NCBI RefSeq assembly: GCF_900105175.1
Contig: NZ_LT629771.1
Span: 4,101,501 to 4,165,500 of the forward strand
Direction of reading: 5' to 3'
From: Jiangella sp. DSM 45060
GTDB lineage: Bacteria; Actinomycetota; Actinomycetes; Jiangellales; Jiangellaceae
Length of the DNA stretch: 64,000 nucleotides
The notes under the pieces are model-generated. The model worked only from the letters and a program-made list of their open reading frames with translations, ran no database searches and was not told the origin of the DNA. How positions within the stretch are numbered: the stretch's first letter is position 1; each line of letters begins with the position of its first letter. A program made the translations under genes and the position numbers. Shown in pieces: positions 17,886-26,935 of this stretch.

Positions 17886-18596
17886 TCAGATGCCCAAGGT
17901 TGGCGGTGCCGGGCGGACCGGCTGCCGTTCGGTTGCGCCGTGGAGACGCATCCGGTGTTCCTCACGCTCGAAGGCCATGAGCTCGGCTGCGCGGACGTGC
18001 CGTGACCGGATGGCTCCAGCTGCCAGATCGAGGGCGTCAACGGCGTGGGTGAGTTCCGCTGCGGCGGCAACGAGTGGGTCGATGGTGCTGTGCGGCGCGC
18101 TCACCACGACGGAGAGACGCACCAGTTGGTGTGCAAGCTGCCCGGACCGCATCGTGATCGTGCTGGTGAGCGCGGCGGCGCTGGCCACCTCCTCTGGAGT
18201 GCTGCAGGTGAGTCCGTGCCCGGCGCGGGTGATGGCGGAGGCGGCGGATCTGAAGGTCTCGGGGATCACGTCCTGGTGGCCGTCGGGCTCGGCGGCGGCG
18301 TCGAGTTGGATCTGAGCTTCGACGATGTGGCTCTGCGCCGCATCGACGACCCGGCCGATCGAATCCGGTGTGCCCGCAACGGCGGCGCACGTGCGGCGCA
18401 GCATGTCAGTGAGGCGGGCAGTGGCCATCATGATTCTCGTGGCGGCGTAGGCGTACGGCCGTAGCTCACCGGGCGTGTGAGGCACCGCCTGCTCGGCGGC
18501 GGCGCCGACCGCGATCGCGGCCAGAACGAAGTCGTAGTGATTGTTTCGGGCTGGGCTGCTCGGCACTACGTCCTGCCCGTCGGCGTGGGCGGCCAT
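17886..18596 (-). CDS. Hypothetical helical protein with PTLGI C-terminal tail
   Basis: A 236-residue Ala-rich, all-helical protein without recognised motifs (AAGAIRSRHVRAAELMAFER near the C-terminus). Its last residues, APPTLGI, match the P-x-LG-I/L tail found on other proteins of this element. It lies between ssb and the cytosine methyltransferase, each preceded by its own 20-bp ICE element. The start ATG follows AAGGGA. A structural or nucleoprotein role is conceivable but not shown. Confidence 0.65.
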   Translation of the reverse strand: MAAHADGQDVVPSSPARNNHYDFVLAAIAVGAAAEQAVPHTPGELRPYAYAATRIMMATARLTDMLRRTCAAVAGTPDSIGRVVDAAQSHIVEAQIQLDAAAEPDGHQDVIPETFRSAASAITRAGHGLTCSTPEEVASAAALTSTITMRSGQLAHQLVRLSVVVSAPHSTIDPLVAAAAELTHAVDALDLAAGAIRSRHVRAAELMAFEREEHRMRLHGATERQPVRPAPPTLGI

Positions 18597-18633
18597 GGCG
18601 TTCCCTTCGCTCAGGTGACTGTGTCGGCGTAGG

Positions 18634-18653
18634 GGTGGCCCCTGCCGCGCACA
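18634..18653 (-). promoter_or_regulatory. ICE 20-bp upstream element, copy 4
   Basis: Exact copy, 38 nt before the ATG of the helical protein and only 6 bp after the methyltransferase stop codon. Confidence 0.75.
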
Positions 18654-18659
18654 CTTCGG

Positions 18660-20624
18660 TCACAGACCCAGCGCAGGTCCGGGTTTGCCGAGTTGGGTCT
18701 GCGGTCGAAGCGCCCGCGGCGCCGGGCGGGGAGTGTCCATGTCCTCTCCGGTGATCGCCGCCGCAACGGCGGCCATGAGGTCCCGCGCCGCGGGCGGGGT
18801 GACGGCGTTTCCGGCCATCCGGACTCGCTCGCGCCGGTTGCCCTCCCAGCGGTAGTTCTCGGGGAAAGCCATACCGGCGGCGACCTCGTGGGGCTCGAGC
18901 ATCCGGAACATGCAGTCGTCCACCATCGCCTCGGCGCGCTCGATGTCGCCCGACGTCGGTCGGGCGCCAGAGTCTTGGGTGATGACCGACTGGTGACCGG
19001 CGGTGGTGAGGGTCCGGAGCACTTCGGACGGCGGGGTCATGTGCTCGCCGCCGTCGCCCCGGGAGCCGTTGTTCCGCATCACCAGGGCGTAGGCGTCGCG
19101 GGTGGTGAGCGCGCGCATCGCCTCGGCCGTGGGGCGGGCGTCGTCGTTCCACGACCCGCCGGCGGGCGTGACGAGTGCGTGGCGGTCGACCGTAGTGATG
19201 GTCGACAGCGCCTCGACGATCTCGCGGGCCTGGCCGTTGCTGTAGTACGGCGCGAGTAGCGACATGTTCCCGGCGTTGGCTGCGAGGGTGCGCAGCACCT
19301 CGTCAGGGATCGTGGTGTGCCGGGCCGGGTCGCCGCCGTCGATGCCGTAGTGGCGGGTGATCAGCGCGTGGTGGTTCCCGGCCGCCGTCACTGTCGCCAT
19401 GGGGTCACCTGTCGGCCTGGCCGTCGATCCGCCGCCGCGCAGCTCGGCGATGAACGGCATCAGCGCCAGCGCGGTCTCGGCCCGCGTCGTCATGGTCCGC
19501 AGTGGGTCGCCCGCGATCCGGGCGTCCTTGCCGTCGCGGCCCTCGACGGGCACCACGAGTGCCTTGCTGGCGGTCGTGTGCAGCGTCCGCAGCACGTCAT
19601 CGACGGACCAGGTGCGCACACCGGGTCGCCGCTCGTATGTGTTCCCGGCGGCCTCGGCGATGAACGGCAGCCAGTACTTGGCGATGCCGGCGGCGATGCG
19701 CGCGCGGGTCTTGTCGGCCAGTGGTTTGTCCCGGTCGCCGATGCGCTGTCCCTGGATGCTCCAGTCGATCGCGGCGGCCGCGGGCAGCCAGCCGGGCTCG
19801 ACGGTGGTCCCGCATGCGGCGTGGACGTACACGTATTGGGCTCGGTATCGGCCGACGTTCCGTCCGGGTTTCCACGCCTGCTGGGACTCCACGATGGCGT
19901 CGCAGGGTGGGCAGTACGCCTGCGAGCGCATGAATCTGTCGATGTCGGGTGCGCGTTCGCCCTTGCGCCAGCACACGACGTACAGCCGGTCGCGGGACTG
20001 CGGTGCCGGGCTCCCGAGCGCCTGGGCGTGCATGCTGTTGAGGCTGACGACCTTGAATTGATAGCCGAGGTTCGCGAGGTCGTGGCGCCAGATCCGCCAC
20101 GCGTTGCGATACTTCGCCTGGGTGGCGATGTCCACGACGTTCTCGATGACCATGGCGCGGTAGCGGTGGTGTTCGGCGAACCGGAGCACGTCGAACATCA
20201 GCAACCGGCTGCGGGTCGCGGCGTCGTCGGACAGCGGGTCTTCGAACAGGCCCTCCTCGATCGCCGGGCGGGCGGCCGCTCCGGCGGCCTGCGACCATTT
20301 CGTGCATTCCGGTGAGGCCCAAAGGATGTCGGTGCGTGCGAAGTTGCGGGGGTCGTCTTCGTGGAGGTCGACGTGTTTGTGCACGGTGTGGGGGTGGTTC
20401 GCGTTGTGGACGTCGAGGGCGAGTTTCCAATGGTTGGCCGCCTCGACAACCCGGATACCGGGGACGGCGATCATGCCGGTCGAGGAGCCGCCGGCGCCGG
20501 CGAACAGGTCCGTGACCGTGAGGTTGTACCCGGCGGTCGGGACCAGAACGGCCAACGGCGGGACGATGGGCTGGCCCAACAGTTGCGCGATGTGCCGTCT
20601 GAGGTCGAGCGTGGTCGACTGCAT
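18660..20624 (-). CDS. C5-cytosine DNA methyltransferase
   Basis: A 654-residue enzyme. Motif I DLFAGAGGSSTGM (~38-50) binds S-adenosylmethionine; the catalytic cysteine is in SPECTKWS (~106); motif VI ENV is near 162; a QSRDR motif VIII-like segment follows. The long target-recognition half carries repeated (V)LRTLTT/MTTR segments, and NAVTPPAARDL (motif X) closes the protein. No cognate endonuclease is adjacent, so it is probably an orphan methylase that shields transferred DNA from host restriction. Its last residues, QLGKPGPALGL, nearly repeat the tail of the next gene. ATG was chosen for the AGGAGA Shine-Dalgarno. Confidence 0.93.
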   Translation of the reverse strand: MQSTTLDLRRHIAQLLGQPIVPPLAVLVPTAGYNLTVTDLFAGAGGSSTGMIAVPGIRVVEAANHWKLALDVHNANHPHTVHKHVDLHEDDPRNFARTDILWASPECTKWSQAAGAAARPAIEEGLFEDPLSDDAATRSRLLMFDVLRFAEHHRYRAMVIENVVDIATQAKYRNAWRIWRHDLANLGYQFKVVSLNSMHAQALGSPAPQSRDRLYVVCWRKGERAPDIDRFMRSQAYCPPCDAIVESQQAWKPGRNVGRYRAQYVYVHAACGTTVEPGWLPAAAAIDWSIQGQRIGDRDKPLADKTRARIAAGIAKYWLPFIAEAAGNTYERRPGVRTWSVDDVLRTLHTTASKALVVPVEGRDGKDARIAGDPLRTMTTRAETALALMPFIAELRGGGSTARPTGDPMATVTAAGNHHALITRHYGIDGGDPARHTTIPDEVLRTLAANAGNMSLLAPYYSNGQAREIVEALSTITTVDRHALVTPAGGSWNDDARPTAEAMRALTTRDAYALVMRNNGSRGDGGEHMTPPSEVLRTLTTAGHQSVITQDSGARPTSGDIERAEAMVDDCMFRMLEPHEVAAGMAFPENYRWEGNRRERVRMAGNAVTPPAARDLMAAVAAAITGEDMDTPRPAPRALRPQTQLGKPGPALGL

Positions 20625-20684
20625 TACGGGTCTCCTGTTGTGCGTTGAGCGGCGCAGGGAGCGGTTGACTCTGTCGCCTTTTGG

Positions 20685-20704
20685 GGTGGCCCCTGCCGCG
20701 CACA
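20685..20704 (-). promoter_or_regulatory. ICE 20-bp upstream element, copy 5
   Basis: Exact copy, 60 nt before the methyltransferase ATG and 7 bp after the stop of the methylase/helicase gene. Confidence 0.75.
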
Positions 20705-20711
20705 AGACGGA

Positions 20712-23700
20712 TCAGAGACCCAGGTCCGGCCCGGGCTGTCCGAGTTGCTTCCTGGGTGGCTGTTGCGCGCCTGGCCTGCGACTGGGCGGCAGGGCCGGGG
20801 GCGGCTGGGTTTCCGCCGCCGCCTCCCCTGCGGCCTGGTCGGTCATGGCTGCGACGATCCGGTCGAGTGCTTCGCGAGCCTCGTGCAGCGCTGCGGCGTG
20901 TTTGAACGGCGCTTCGAGCGCGGTTTCGGCGTCCTGCTGCTCGTTGACGGCGTCGACGCGCATCCGGTCGGTCTCGGCCAGGTCCGCCGGGATCGCCGCG
21001 ACCCGGTTCTCCAGCACGCGCACGGTGCCAATGCCGTGGCCATCGGTGATCGTGGCAACCGTCACCGACGCGTCGCTGAGCGGCACGCCGCGCAGCCGCA
21101 GCTCGACCCGAGCGGGCTGCCCGAGGACGCTGCCCGGTGGCAGGTAGGTGGCTTCGATGGTGTGCCCGGCGATCTCGCCGAGGACACCGAGGTCGGCCTG
21201 CCGATACGGGTTGCCCGGCAGGTGTTGGGTGGCCCACCGGGCGATAGCTGCTGCGGCGTCGGTGCGTTTGGTGACCCGGGTCCCGTCGACGGTCATGGCG
21301 AAGGCGTCGCCGGCCACGGGGATGGTGCGGGCGATGGCGGCCTCGAGGATCGGCCGCTGCTGGTCGAGGTCGCGGATCCGGGCGGCGGCGAAGTTGCGGC
21401 GCTGGCGAAGGTTGTCCTGCTGGCGGTGGTGGGCACGGCGCAGGCGATCAAGGCGGGTGAGTTCGGCGTGGGCGTTGGCGCGCTCCAGGATGAGCGGGTC
21501 TCCGGCGGCGAGGGCTTTGACCTCGGCGAAAGACAGGGCGTTGTCGCCGACGTCATCGATGGCGCGGACGTCGAGGCGGCCGCGCATGATCTGGGCGATG
21601 AACTTCGCTTTGCGTTCGACGGTCTGCCAGAGGTAGCCGTCGAAGCTGCCCTCGGTGACGTATCGGTAGATCTGGATCTCGGCGTTCTGATTGCCCTGGC
21701 GTTTGATCCGCCCGTCGCGCTGGGCCAGGTCGGCCGGCCGCCAGGGGCAGTCGACGTGGTGCAGCGCGACCGCCCTGGCCTGGACGTTGGTTCCAACGCC
21801 CATCTTCGCCGTCGACCCGAGTAGCACTGCGATGTGCCCAGCCCGGGCGGCGGCGAACAGTCGGGCTTTCTCGGTGTCGTTGCGGGCCTCGTGCATGAAC
21901 CTGACCTGCTCGCGCGGCAGTCCGCGGCGACCGAGCAGGTCCCGCAGCTCGTCGTAGACGTTCCAGTTCTCCTGCGGGGTGCCGAGGTCGCAGAACACGA
22001 TCTGCAGCGCGCCCGGCGCCGGCGAGTACTCCTCGGTGCCCGGAGTCAGGTACCGGGCGTCGCGGTGATGGGCCCAGATCCTGGCGACGTTGTCGGCGAC
22101 AACGTCGAGCTTCGTCGCGTCAGCGAGTGGTCGGTGGCCGGAGACCAGACGCATGTCCAGGGCAGCCTTGCGGCCGTCGGTGCTGATCTTCAGCATGTTG
22201 TCCGTGCTGCTGTCGACCTGGCGGTTCTTCACACGTTCCGCCCGCTCGCCGAGATCAGCCACATAGGCGGTGAGTTCGTCCGACGGCGGCACCACGGTCG
22301 TGACCGGTGCTCGTTCCCCGTCTTCGCGGACGGCGAGGTCCGGGGTGGGGAGGTTGAGGTCCTCGGCGGTCTTGACGTCGGCGAAGACGTGCCACATGCG
22401 CAGCATCTCGGGGACGTTCTGGAACTTCGCGAACCGGGTCTGCAGCCGGTAGCCGCCGGCCGGGGCCATCTCGATCTCGGTGACGGTCTGCCCGAAGGTG
22501 GCCGCCCACGAGTCGAAGTCACCCACGCCGGCCTCGTCGAGCAGGTCCGGGCGCAGGAAGCGCTGCATCACGTGCGCTTCGGTGACGGAGTTGGCGATCG
22601 GTGTGGCGGTGGCCGCCGTGATGACGCGGTCCCCGTGCTGGTCGCGCAGGTACTCGGTCTTCATGTGCAGGTCGCTGGCGCGGCGGCTGCCGACGATCGC
22701 GGCGTCGCGGATGTTGGAGACCGTGCGCAGGTTCTTGTAGTCGTGCATCTCGTCGACGACCAGGTAGTCGATGCCGGTCTGCTCGAAACTGATGCCCGGG
22801 TCGCGGGGCCCGTCCAGGCGTTCCTTCAGCCGCTCCTCAGCGGCCAGCACGGCCCTCTCCAGCCGTTTCACGCTCAGCCCGTGGGACTCGCGGGAGTTGG
22901 CCAGCATCGCTCGCAGCGCGTCCATCTCGCGCTCCTGATACGCAGCCTCGACATCGGGAGACACCGGGATGCGTTCGAACGCCCCACGGGTCATGATGAC
23001 CGCGTCCCAGTCGTTGGTGGCGCAGCGTGCGACGAACAACCTGCGCTGATCGCCGCGAAGGTCATCGCTCGACGCGGCCAGGATGCGGGCCGTCGGGTAG
23101 AGCTGCAACCACTCACGGCTGAACTGCTCGAGCATGTGGTTGGGCACGATCACGCAGGGCTTGCGGACCATGCCCAGGCGCCGCAACTCCATCGAACCCA
23201 TCACCATCTCCGCGGTCTTCCCGGCGCCGACCTCGTGGAACAGCCCGACCGCGGGTTCGGCGAGCATCCGCGCCACCGCGGTGCGCTGGTGCTCACGCGG
23301 AGTGAACGTCGCGGCCAGTCCCGGCAGGGTCAGCCGCTGCCCCTCGGAGGCGTAGTCGCGCAACACGATGGTGTTGAACCGGTCGTTGTACTCGCGCTGC
23401 AGCCGGGCCGCCCGCTCCGGGTCCTCCCACACCCACTCGGCGAACCGTTCCTGAAGCAGCCTGGCCTTCTCCTGCGCGGCCGCGGTCTCGACTGGGTTGA
23501 TCACCCGCCCGCCGTCCTCGATCTCGTCGGTGACCTGGATCGGGCGCTGTTCCAGCGTCGCCTTCGCGATCGCCGTCGCCGGCATCCGCTCGGTGCCCCA
23601 CTCCTCGCTGGCCGCGACCGACCACTTGTTCCCGCGCACCTCCCAGATGGCGCCGCCGGGGTGCTCGACCTGGACCGACGGATCGTTCAGCAGCTCGGAC

Positions 23701-25706
23701 AGGAACCGCTCATGCGTGGCGGCGTCGATCCACGCCGCACCCAGCCGGGCCTCGATGTCGCCCGGCCCGAGGTCACCGGGCTGGACCTGACGCAGCGCGG
23801 CCACGTTCACCGCGTACCGCTCCGGGTCGGCCTCGACGGCCGTGACGGCGGCGTCGAGTTTCTGCCGGACGTTGCCAGACAGGTACTCCGCAGCGGTGAG
23901 CAGCTGCTTCGTCTGCGGGTCGTCGTACACGAGTTCGCCCAGCATGGCGCGGGCTTCGTCCTCGCCGACCCCGAGCAGTTGTGCCACCTGCATCAGGTCG
24001 ACGCGGCCGTGCGCGTCCAGCACGACGGCCAGCGCCTCCTGCGGAGTGTCCGCTCCCAGGACGGGCACGCGGGGCGCGACGACTCGTTGTGTCATGATCG
24101 TGGCCGGGGTGGCGGTCTGGGAGGCGTCGTCGAACACCTCCAGCCCCTTCACCAGCGCGGCGAACGGGTCGGTGCGGAAGATCCGCATCACCGGCGGCGC
24201 GACCCGCGACGGCCGGGGCTCCCCGGTCGCGGGGTCGACGCGGCCGGTGGTCCGGGTGGTGAACCGGTTGATCGGCCCGTACCGGTCCACGTAGCGGTGG
24301 TACTGGTCGGCCAGGTCCGCTCGCAGGGCGGCGATCTCCGGGGTGTCGTCGAGGTCGGCGGCCTCGGCCGTCAGCAGCGCTCGGGCGACGTCGCGCAGCC
24401 CCAGCAGGGCCCGCAGTTCCCGCCGCTGGGTGGTCGGGACCGGGCGGTCCTCGAGCATGCCGTCGGTCACGACGCTGAACGTGTTGTCTTCGTTCGCGAC
24501 CAGGTGCCCGTCCCACAGACCGTCCGGGGCCAGCGCCGCCGGCCGGGCCTCACCCTGCATCGCCGGCCTGCGGGCCGTCATCTGCAGGCTGTCGGTGCGG
24601 GCCGCCTCGGCGACGCCGGCGAGCGCCCCGGCGAGGCGTGCTGGCGTCTGGGCGAGATCGGCGCGCACGTGCAGGGTCTGCGCCCCGTACATGCCGAGGC
24701 CGACACCGAGATCCCCGAGGATCCGCTCCGGGTGGTGATCGAAGTAGGAGTTCACCCGGACGATCTCGCCGTCGACCTTGCGGGCGGTGACGGTCTCCCA
24801 CAGCGTCGACCTCGGCGGGGTGTCGCGGTCGCGGCGGCGGAACACCAGCAGGTCCGTCACCACCTCCGTGCCCGCGGCGCGGCGGTGCGCACCGGACGGC
24901 ATCCGGACCGCGCCGACCAGGTCAGCTAGGGCGTTCATCTCCCGCCGCGCGGCCGGGTTCTGCGCGTCCAGAGTGAAATGGCTCGTCAGCACAGCCACCA
25001 GCCCGCCCGGTCGGGTGAGGCCGAGGGACTTGATGATGAAGTGGTTGTGCAAAGCGTGGCCGCCGGCGTTGTGCTTCGGGTCGTGCAGGCGGACATCACC
25101 GAACGGGACGTTCCCGATGACGGCGTCGAAGTGCCCGTCCGGAAAGCGGGTGTCGGCGAACGACTCCGCCCGAACCTGCGCGCCCGGATACAGCGCGGCC
25201 GCGATCGCGGCGCTGGTCGGGTCCAGTTCCACCCCGGTCACACGCGCTGCGGTGGGCGCAAGGCCGATGAAGGTCCCGGACCCGCAGCCCGGCTCCAGCA
25301 CCTCCCCGCCGGCGAGCCCGAGGCCGGCCAGCAGGTCCCACATCGGTTGCACGTAGGCCGGATCGGTGTAGTGCGCGTTGATCGTCGTGCGGCGCGCCGC
25401 CGCGTACGCCGAGTCGCCGAGCACCGACCGCAGGTACTCGCGCTCGCGCTGCCACTCGGACGCCTGCTCGTCGAACACCTGGGGCACCGCACCCCAGCTC
25501 GACCAGCGCGCCAGCACGCGGCGCTCCTCGTCGCTGGCCTGCCGCGCCTCCCGCTGCAGCAGCTGCACCAACGCGATCGCGTCGAGGTTCGCCCGCACCC
25601 GCGCCCGTGCACCCGACGGCGCGAGATCGTCCTGCCGCAGCGGCCGGAACGCCGCTACGTGGTCGGCTGGTCGTCGTCCTCGTTCGCCGCCCGATGGATC
25701 GCCCAC
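20712..25706 (-). CDS. DarB-like N6-adenine methylase fused to DEAD/SNF2-type helicase
   Basis: A giant protein (~1664 residues from the GTG used here). The N-terminal part is a class-I methyltransferase: EPGCGSGTFIG (~140-150) and catalytic IGNVPFGD (~195-202, NVPF in place of NPPY). The C-terminal part is a superfamily-2 helicase with Walker A EVGAGKTAEM (~825), VVDEMHDYK (~985), and motif VI QRDGRIKRQG (~1335). Phage P1 DarB has this architecture and protects incoming DNA from type I restriction; the same job during conjugation is inferred. Tail: QLGQPGPDLGL. The frame stays open to 26081, but 25706-26005 is coded in another frame by the TnpV-like gene. Confidence 0.85.
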   Translation of the reverse strand: MGDPSGGERGRRPADHVAAFRPLRQDDLAPSGARARVRANLDAIALVQLLQREARQASDEERRVLARWSSWGAVPQVFDEQASEWQREREYLRSVLGDSAYAAARRTTINAHYTDPAYVQPMWDLLAGLGLAGGEVLEPGCGSGTFIGLAPTAARVTGVELDPTSAAIAAALYPGAQVRAESFADTRFPDGHFDAVIGNVPFGDVRLHDPKHNAGGHALHNHFIIKSLGLTRPGGLVAVLTSHFTLDAQNPAARREMNALADLVGAVRMPSGAHRRAAGTEVVTDLLVFRRRDRDTPPRSTLWETVTARKVDGEIVRVNSYFDHHPERILGDLGVGLGMYGAQTLHVRADLAQTPARLAGALAGVAEAARTDSLQMTARRPAMQGEARPAALAPDGLWDGHLVANEDNTFSVVTDGMLEDRPVPTTQRRELRALLGLRDVARALLTAEAADLDDTPEIAALRADLADQYHRYVDRYGPINRFTTRTTGRVDPATGEPRPSRVAPPVMRIFRTDPFAALVKGLEVFDDASQTATPATIMTQRVVAPRVPVLGADTPQEALAVVLDAHGRVDLMQVAQLLGVGEDEARAMLGELVYDDPQTKQLLTAAEYLSGNVRQKLDAAVTAVEADPERYAVNVAALRQVQPGDLGPGDIEARLGAAWIDAATHERFLSELLNDPSVQVEHPGGAIWEVRGNKWSVAASEEWGTERMPATAIAKATLEQRPIQVTDEIEDGGRVINPVETAAAQEKARLLQERFAEWVWEDPERAARLQREYNDRFNTIVLRDYASEGQRLTLPGLAATFTPREHQRTAVARMLAEPAVGLFHEVGAGKTAEMVMGSMELRRLGMVRKPCVIVPNHMLEQFSREWLQLYPTARILAASSDDLRGDQRRLFVARCATNDWDAVIMTRGAFERIPVSPDVEAAYQEREMDALRAMLANSRESHGLSVKRLERAVLAAEERLKERLDGPRDPGISFEQTGIDYLVVDEMHDYKNLRTVSNIRDAAIVGSRRASDLHMKTEYLRDQHGDRVITAATATPIANSVTEAHVMQRFLRPDLLDEAGVGDFDSWAATFGQTVTEIEMAPAGGYRLQTRFAKFQNVPEMLRMWHVFADVKTAEDLNLPTPDLAVREDGERAPVTTVVPPSDELTAYVADLGERAERVKNRQVDSSTDNMLKISTDGRKAALDMRLVSGHRPLADATKLDVVADNVARIWAHHRDARYLTPGTEEYSPAPGALQIVFCDLGTPQENWNVYDELRDLLGRRGLPREQVRFMHEARNDTEKARLFAAARAGHIAVLLGSTAKMGVGTNVQARAVALHHVDCPWRPADLAQRDGRIKRQGNQNAEIQIYRYVTEGSFDGYLWQTVERKAKFIAQIMRGRLDVRAIDDVGDNALSFAEVKALAAGDPLILERANAHAELTRLDRLRRAHHRQQDNLRQRRNFAAARIRDLDQQRPILEAAIARTIPVAGDAFAMTVDGTRVTKRTDAAAAIARWATQHLPGNPYRQADLGVLGEIAGHTIEATYLPPGSVLGQPARVELRLRGVPLSDASVTVATITDGHGIGTVRVLENRVAAIPADLAETDRMRVDAVNEQQDAETALEAPFKHAAALHEAREALDRIVAAMTDQAAGEAAAETQPPPALPPSRRPGAQQPPRKQLGQPGPDLGL

Positions 25707-26005
25707 AGGAATTCGTCGGTCCGGCTCGGCGGATCCGGCTCGTCCGTCGAGGCCTCCAGCCACACCAACTCGGCCAGAGCCATCTCCTCGGCCTGCAGGC
25801 GCGTCATGTTCAGCCGACCCACCTTCGCCAGGTAGTCCTCGCCCGGCACGTCCGGGCCCGCCAGCTGGTCCTGCAGCTCCTGCACCCGCCCCTCCACCTG
25901 CTGACCCAACGTCGAAAAGAACGCCGTCGGATCCTCCAGCTCCGCCACCCGCTGCGGGGCGACCTGCTGCCAGTGCTCCATCGCCAGCCGGCCGTACCTG
26001 TTCAT
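25655..26005 (-). CDS. TnpV-like small protein
   Basis: A 116-residue helical protein. NRYGRLAMEHWQQVAP at the N-terminus and KVGRLNMTRLQAEEMALAEL near the end match the TnpV family (there: WVGRMNxIRxxAEExVLxEL), small accessory proteins of transposons and ICEs with unknown mechanism. Codons in this frame end in G or C almost without exception, whereas the overlapping frame is Gly/Ala-rich filler, so this is the real gene here. GGAGAG precedes the ATG by 8 nt (a GTG three codons earlier is possible). The 3' end overlaps the methylase/helicase start by about 50 bp. Confidence 0.75.
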   Translation of the reverse strand: MNRYGRLAMEHWQQVAPQRVAELEDPTAFFSTLGQQVEGRVQELQDQLAGPDVPGEDYLAKVGRLNMTRLQAEEMALAELVWLEASTDEPDPPSRTDEFLWAIHRAANEDDDQPTT

Positions 26006-26009
26006 CGCG

Positions 26010-26081
26010 CTCACTCTCCGAATCTGCCCACAACGATTCCAGACTCATCTGCCCGTCGATCTGCTTCTTGCGGCGAGCCAT
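26010..26081 (-). other. Short conserved-looking reading frame opening the methylase operon
   Basis: An ATG with GAGGG upstream, 43 nt after the 20-bp element (the normal spacing for this element), starts MARRKKQIDGQMSLESLW. QMSL resembles a sliding-clamp binding motif. The frame then runs, without a stop, beneath the TnpV-like gene and into the methylase frame. It may be a short leader peptide, the true N-terminus of the methylase, or a former separate gene. Confidence 0.4.
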
Positions 26082-26123
26082 CAGCCCTCACGTCCCTCTC
26101 AACCAGTCGGTTCGAGAAGGGGT

Positions 26124-26143
26124 GGTGGCCCCTGCCGCGCACA
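26124..26143 (-). promoter_or_regulatory. ICE 20-bp upstream element, copy 6
   Basis: Exact copy, 3 bp after the stop of the upstream HTH gene and leading the TnpV/methylase/helicase operon. Confidence 0.75.
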
Positions 26144-26146
26144 GAC

Positions 26147-26908
26147 CTACGGCGCAGGACCGTCTCGCAGTCGGTGCAGCGCGTCGACGAGGTGCTGCAG
26201 GCGCCGCTCTGCGGTCACCCGCGAAGCCGGATCCGCGGAGTCCAGTAGATCGACCAGGCAGGCCGCGACCGGAGCCGACCGTCCAGCGACCAGACCGCTC
26301 ACGGCACCGACCACATCCGAAACGATCCGCAGTCTGACCGGCCCGGTCGGCTCCGCCTCGAGCCCATGGGCCGCGATCACAGTGCCCGCGTCGGCCTCTC
26401 GCACGTAGGCGTCGATCCCGTCACTGGGCCGGGCTGCGAGCGAGCCTGCCGCCGCAAGGCCGCGGGCACCTCCGATGCTCACTCTGCCGTCACTGAGAAG
26501 GCGGTACGCGATCGTCTCGGTGGCGGTGTAACGCCTGGTCACGGCGCGGCTCGCAAGCCACGACCGCCACCGATCCCCGCCAGGCGCGCGCCGCAGGTTC
26601 TCCACCAGGCGGCGCCGGGAACCTCCGACCATGCCAGCGGCGAGATCGGCTAGGGCACTGACCGGTGGCAGGTGCGGGTCGGAGGTAAGAGCGTCTATCG
26701 CAGTGATCACCCGCCAGGCATGCGGAGGCGCCAATGGACGGCCAGGGCCGAGCGCATAGGACCCCCGTTCTCGGATCGCGGTTGCGTCCACGAGCCACAC
26801 CCCGGACACGCGCTCGCCGGGCAAGGCACCCGAACGCAGGAGTTGACGCACGCGGGCCTCGGACCGGCCAAGCCGGCGCGCAGCCTCGCCAACGCCGATC
26901 AGCTCCAT
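26147..26908 (-). CDS. HTH (MerR/excisionase-type) protein
   Basis: A 253-residue protein. Residues 1-50 (MELIGVGEAARRLGRSEARV, then QLLRSGALPGERVSGVWLVD) form an excisionase-like winged helix-turn-helix. The rest is helical (GMVGGSRRRLVENLRRAPGG, ASRVTAERRLQHLVDALH) and resembles the antitoxin side of AbiEi/AbiEii-like pairs, but no nucleotidyltransferase partner is adjacent, so this is only a possibility. A DNA-binding regulator is the safe call. Its stop lies 3 bp before the 20-bp element of the methylase operon. Confidence 0.7.
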   Translation of the reverse strand: MELIGVGEAARRLGRSEARVRQLLRSGALPGERVSGVWLVDATAIRERGSYALGPGRPLAPPHAWRVITAIDALTSDPHLPPVSALADLAAGMVGGSRRRLVENLRRAPGGDRWRSWLASRAVTRRYTATETIAYRLLSDGRVSIGGARGLAAAGSLAARPSDGIDAYVREADAGTVIAAHGLEAEPTGPVRLRIVSDVVGAVSGLVAGRSAPVAACLVDLLDSADPASRVTAERRLQHLVDALHRLRDGPAP

Positions 26909-26935
26909 GCGGTAATTCTTCCGTACGCAGAAGGT

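Noticed and set aside
21834-24929. 1031-residue plus-strand frame
   Set aside because: Antisense shadow of the methylase/helicase gene, caused by high GC; no domain recognised.
25707-26009. N-terminal extension of the methylase/helicase
   Set aside because: Gly/Ala/Arg filler read out of phase with the convincing TnpV-like gene.
26010-26081. Sliding-clamp binding motif QMSL as proof of a replication protein
   Set aside because: A four-residue match is too weak; kept only as a remark.
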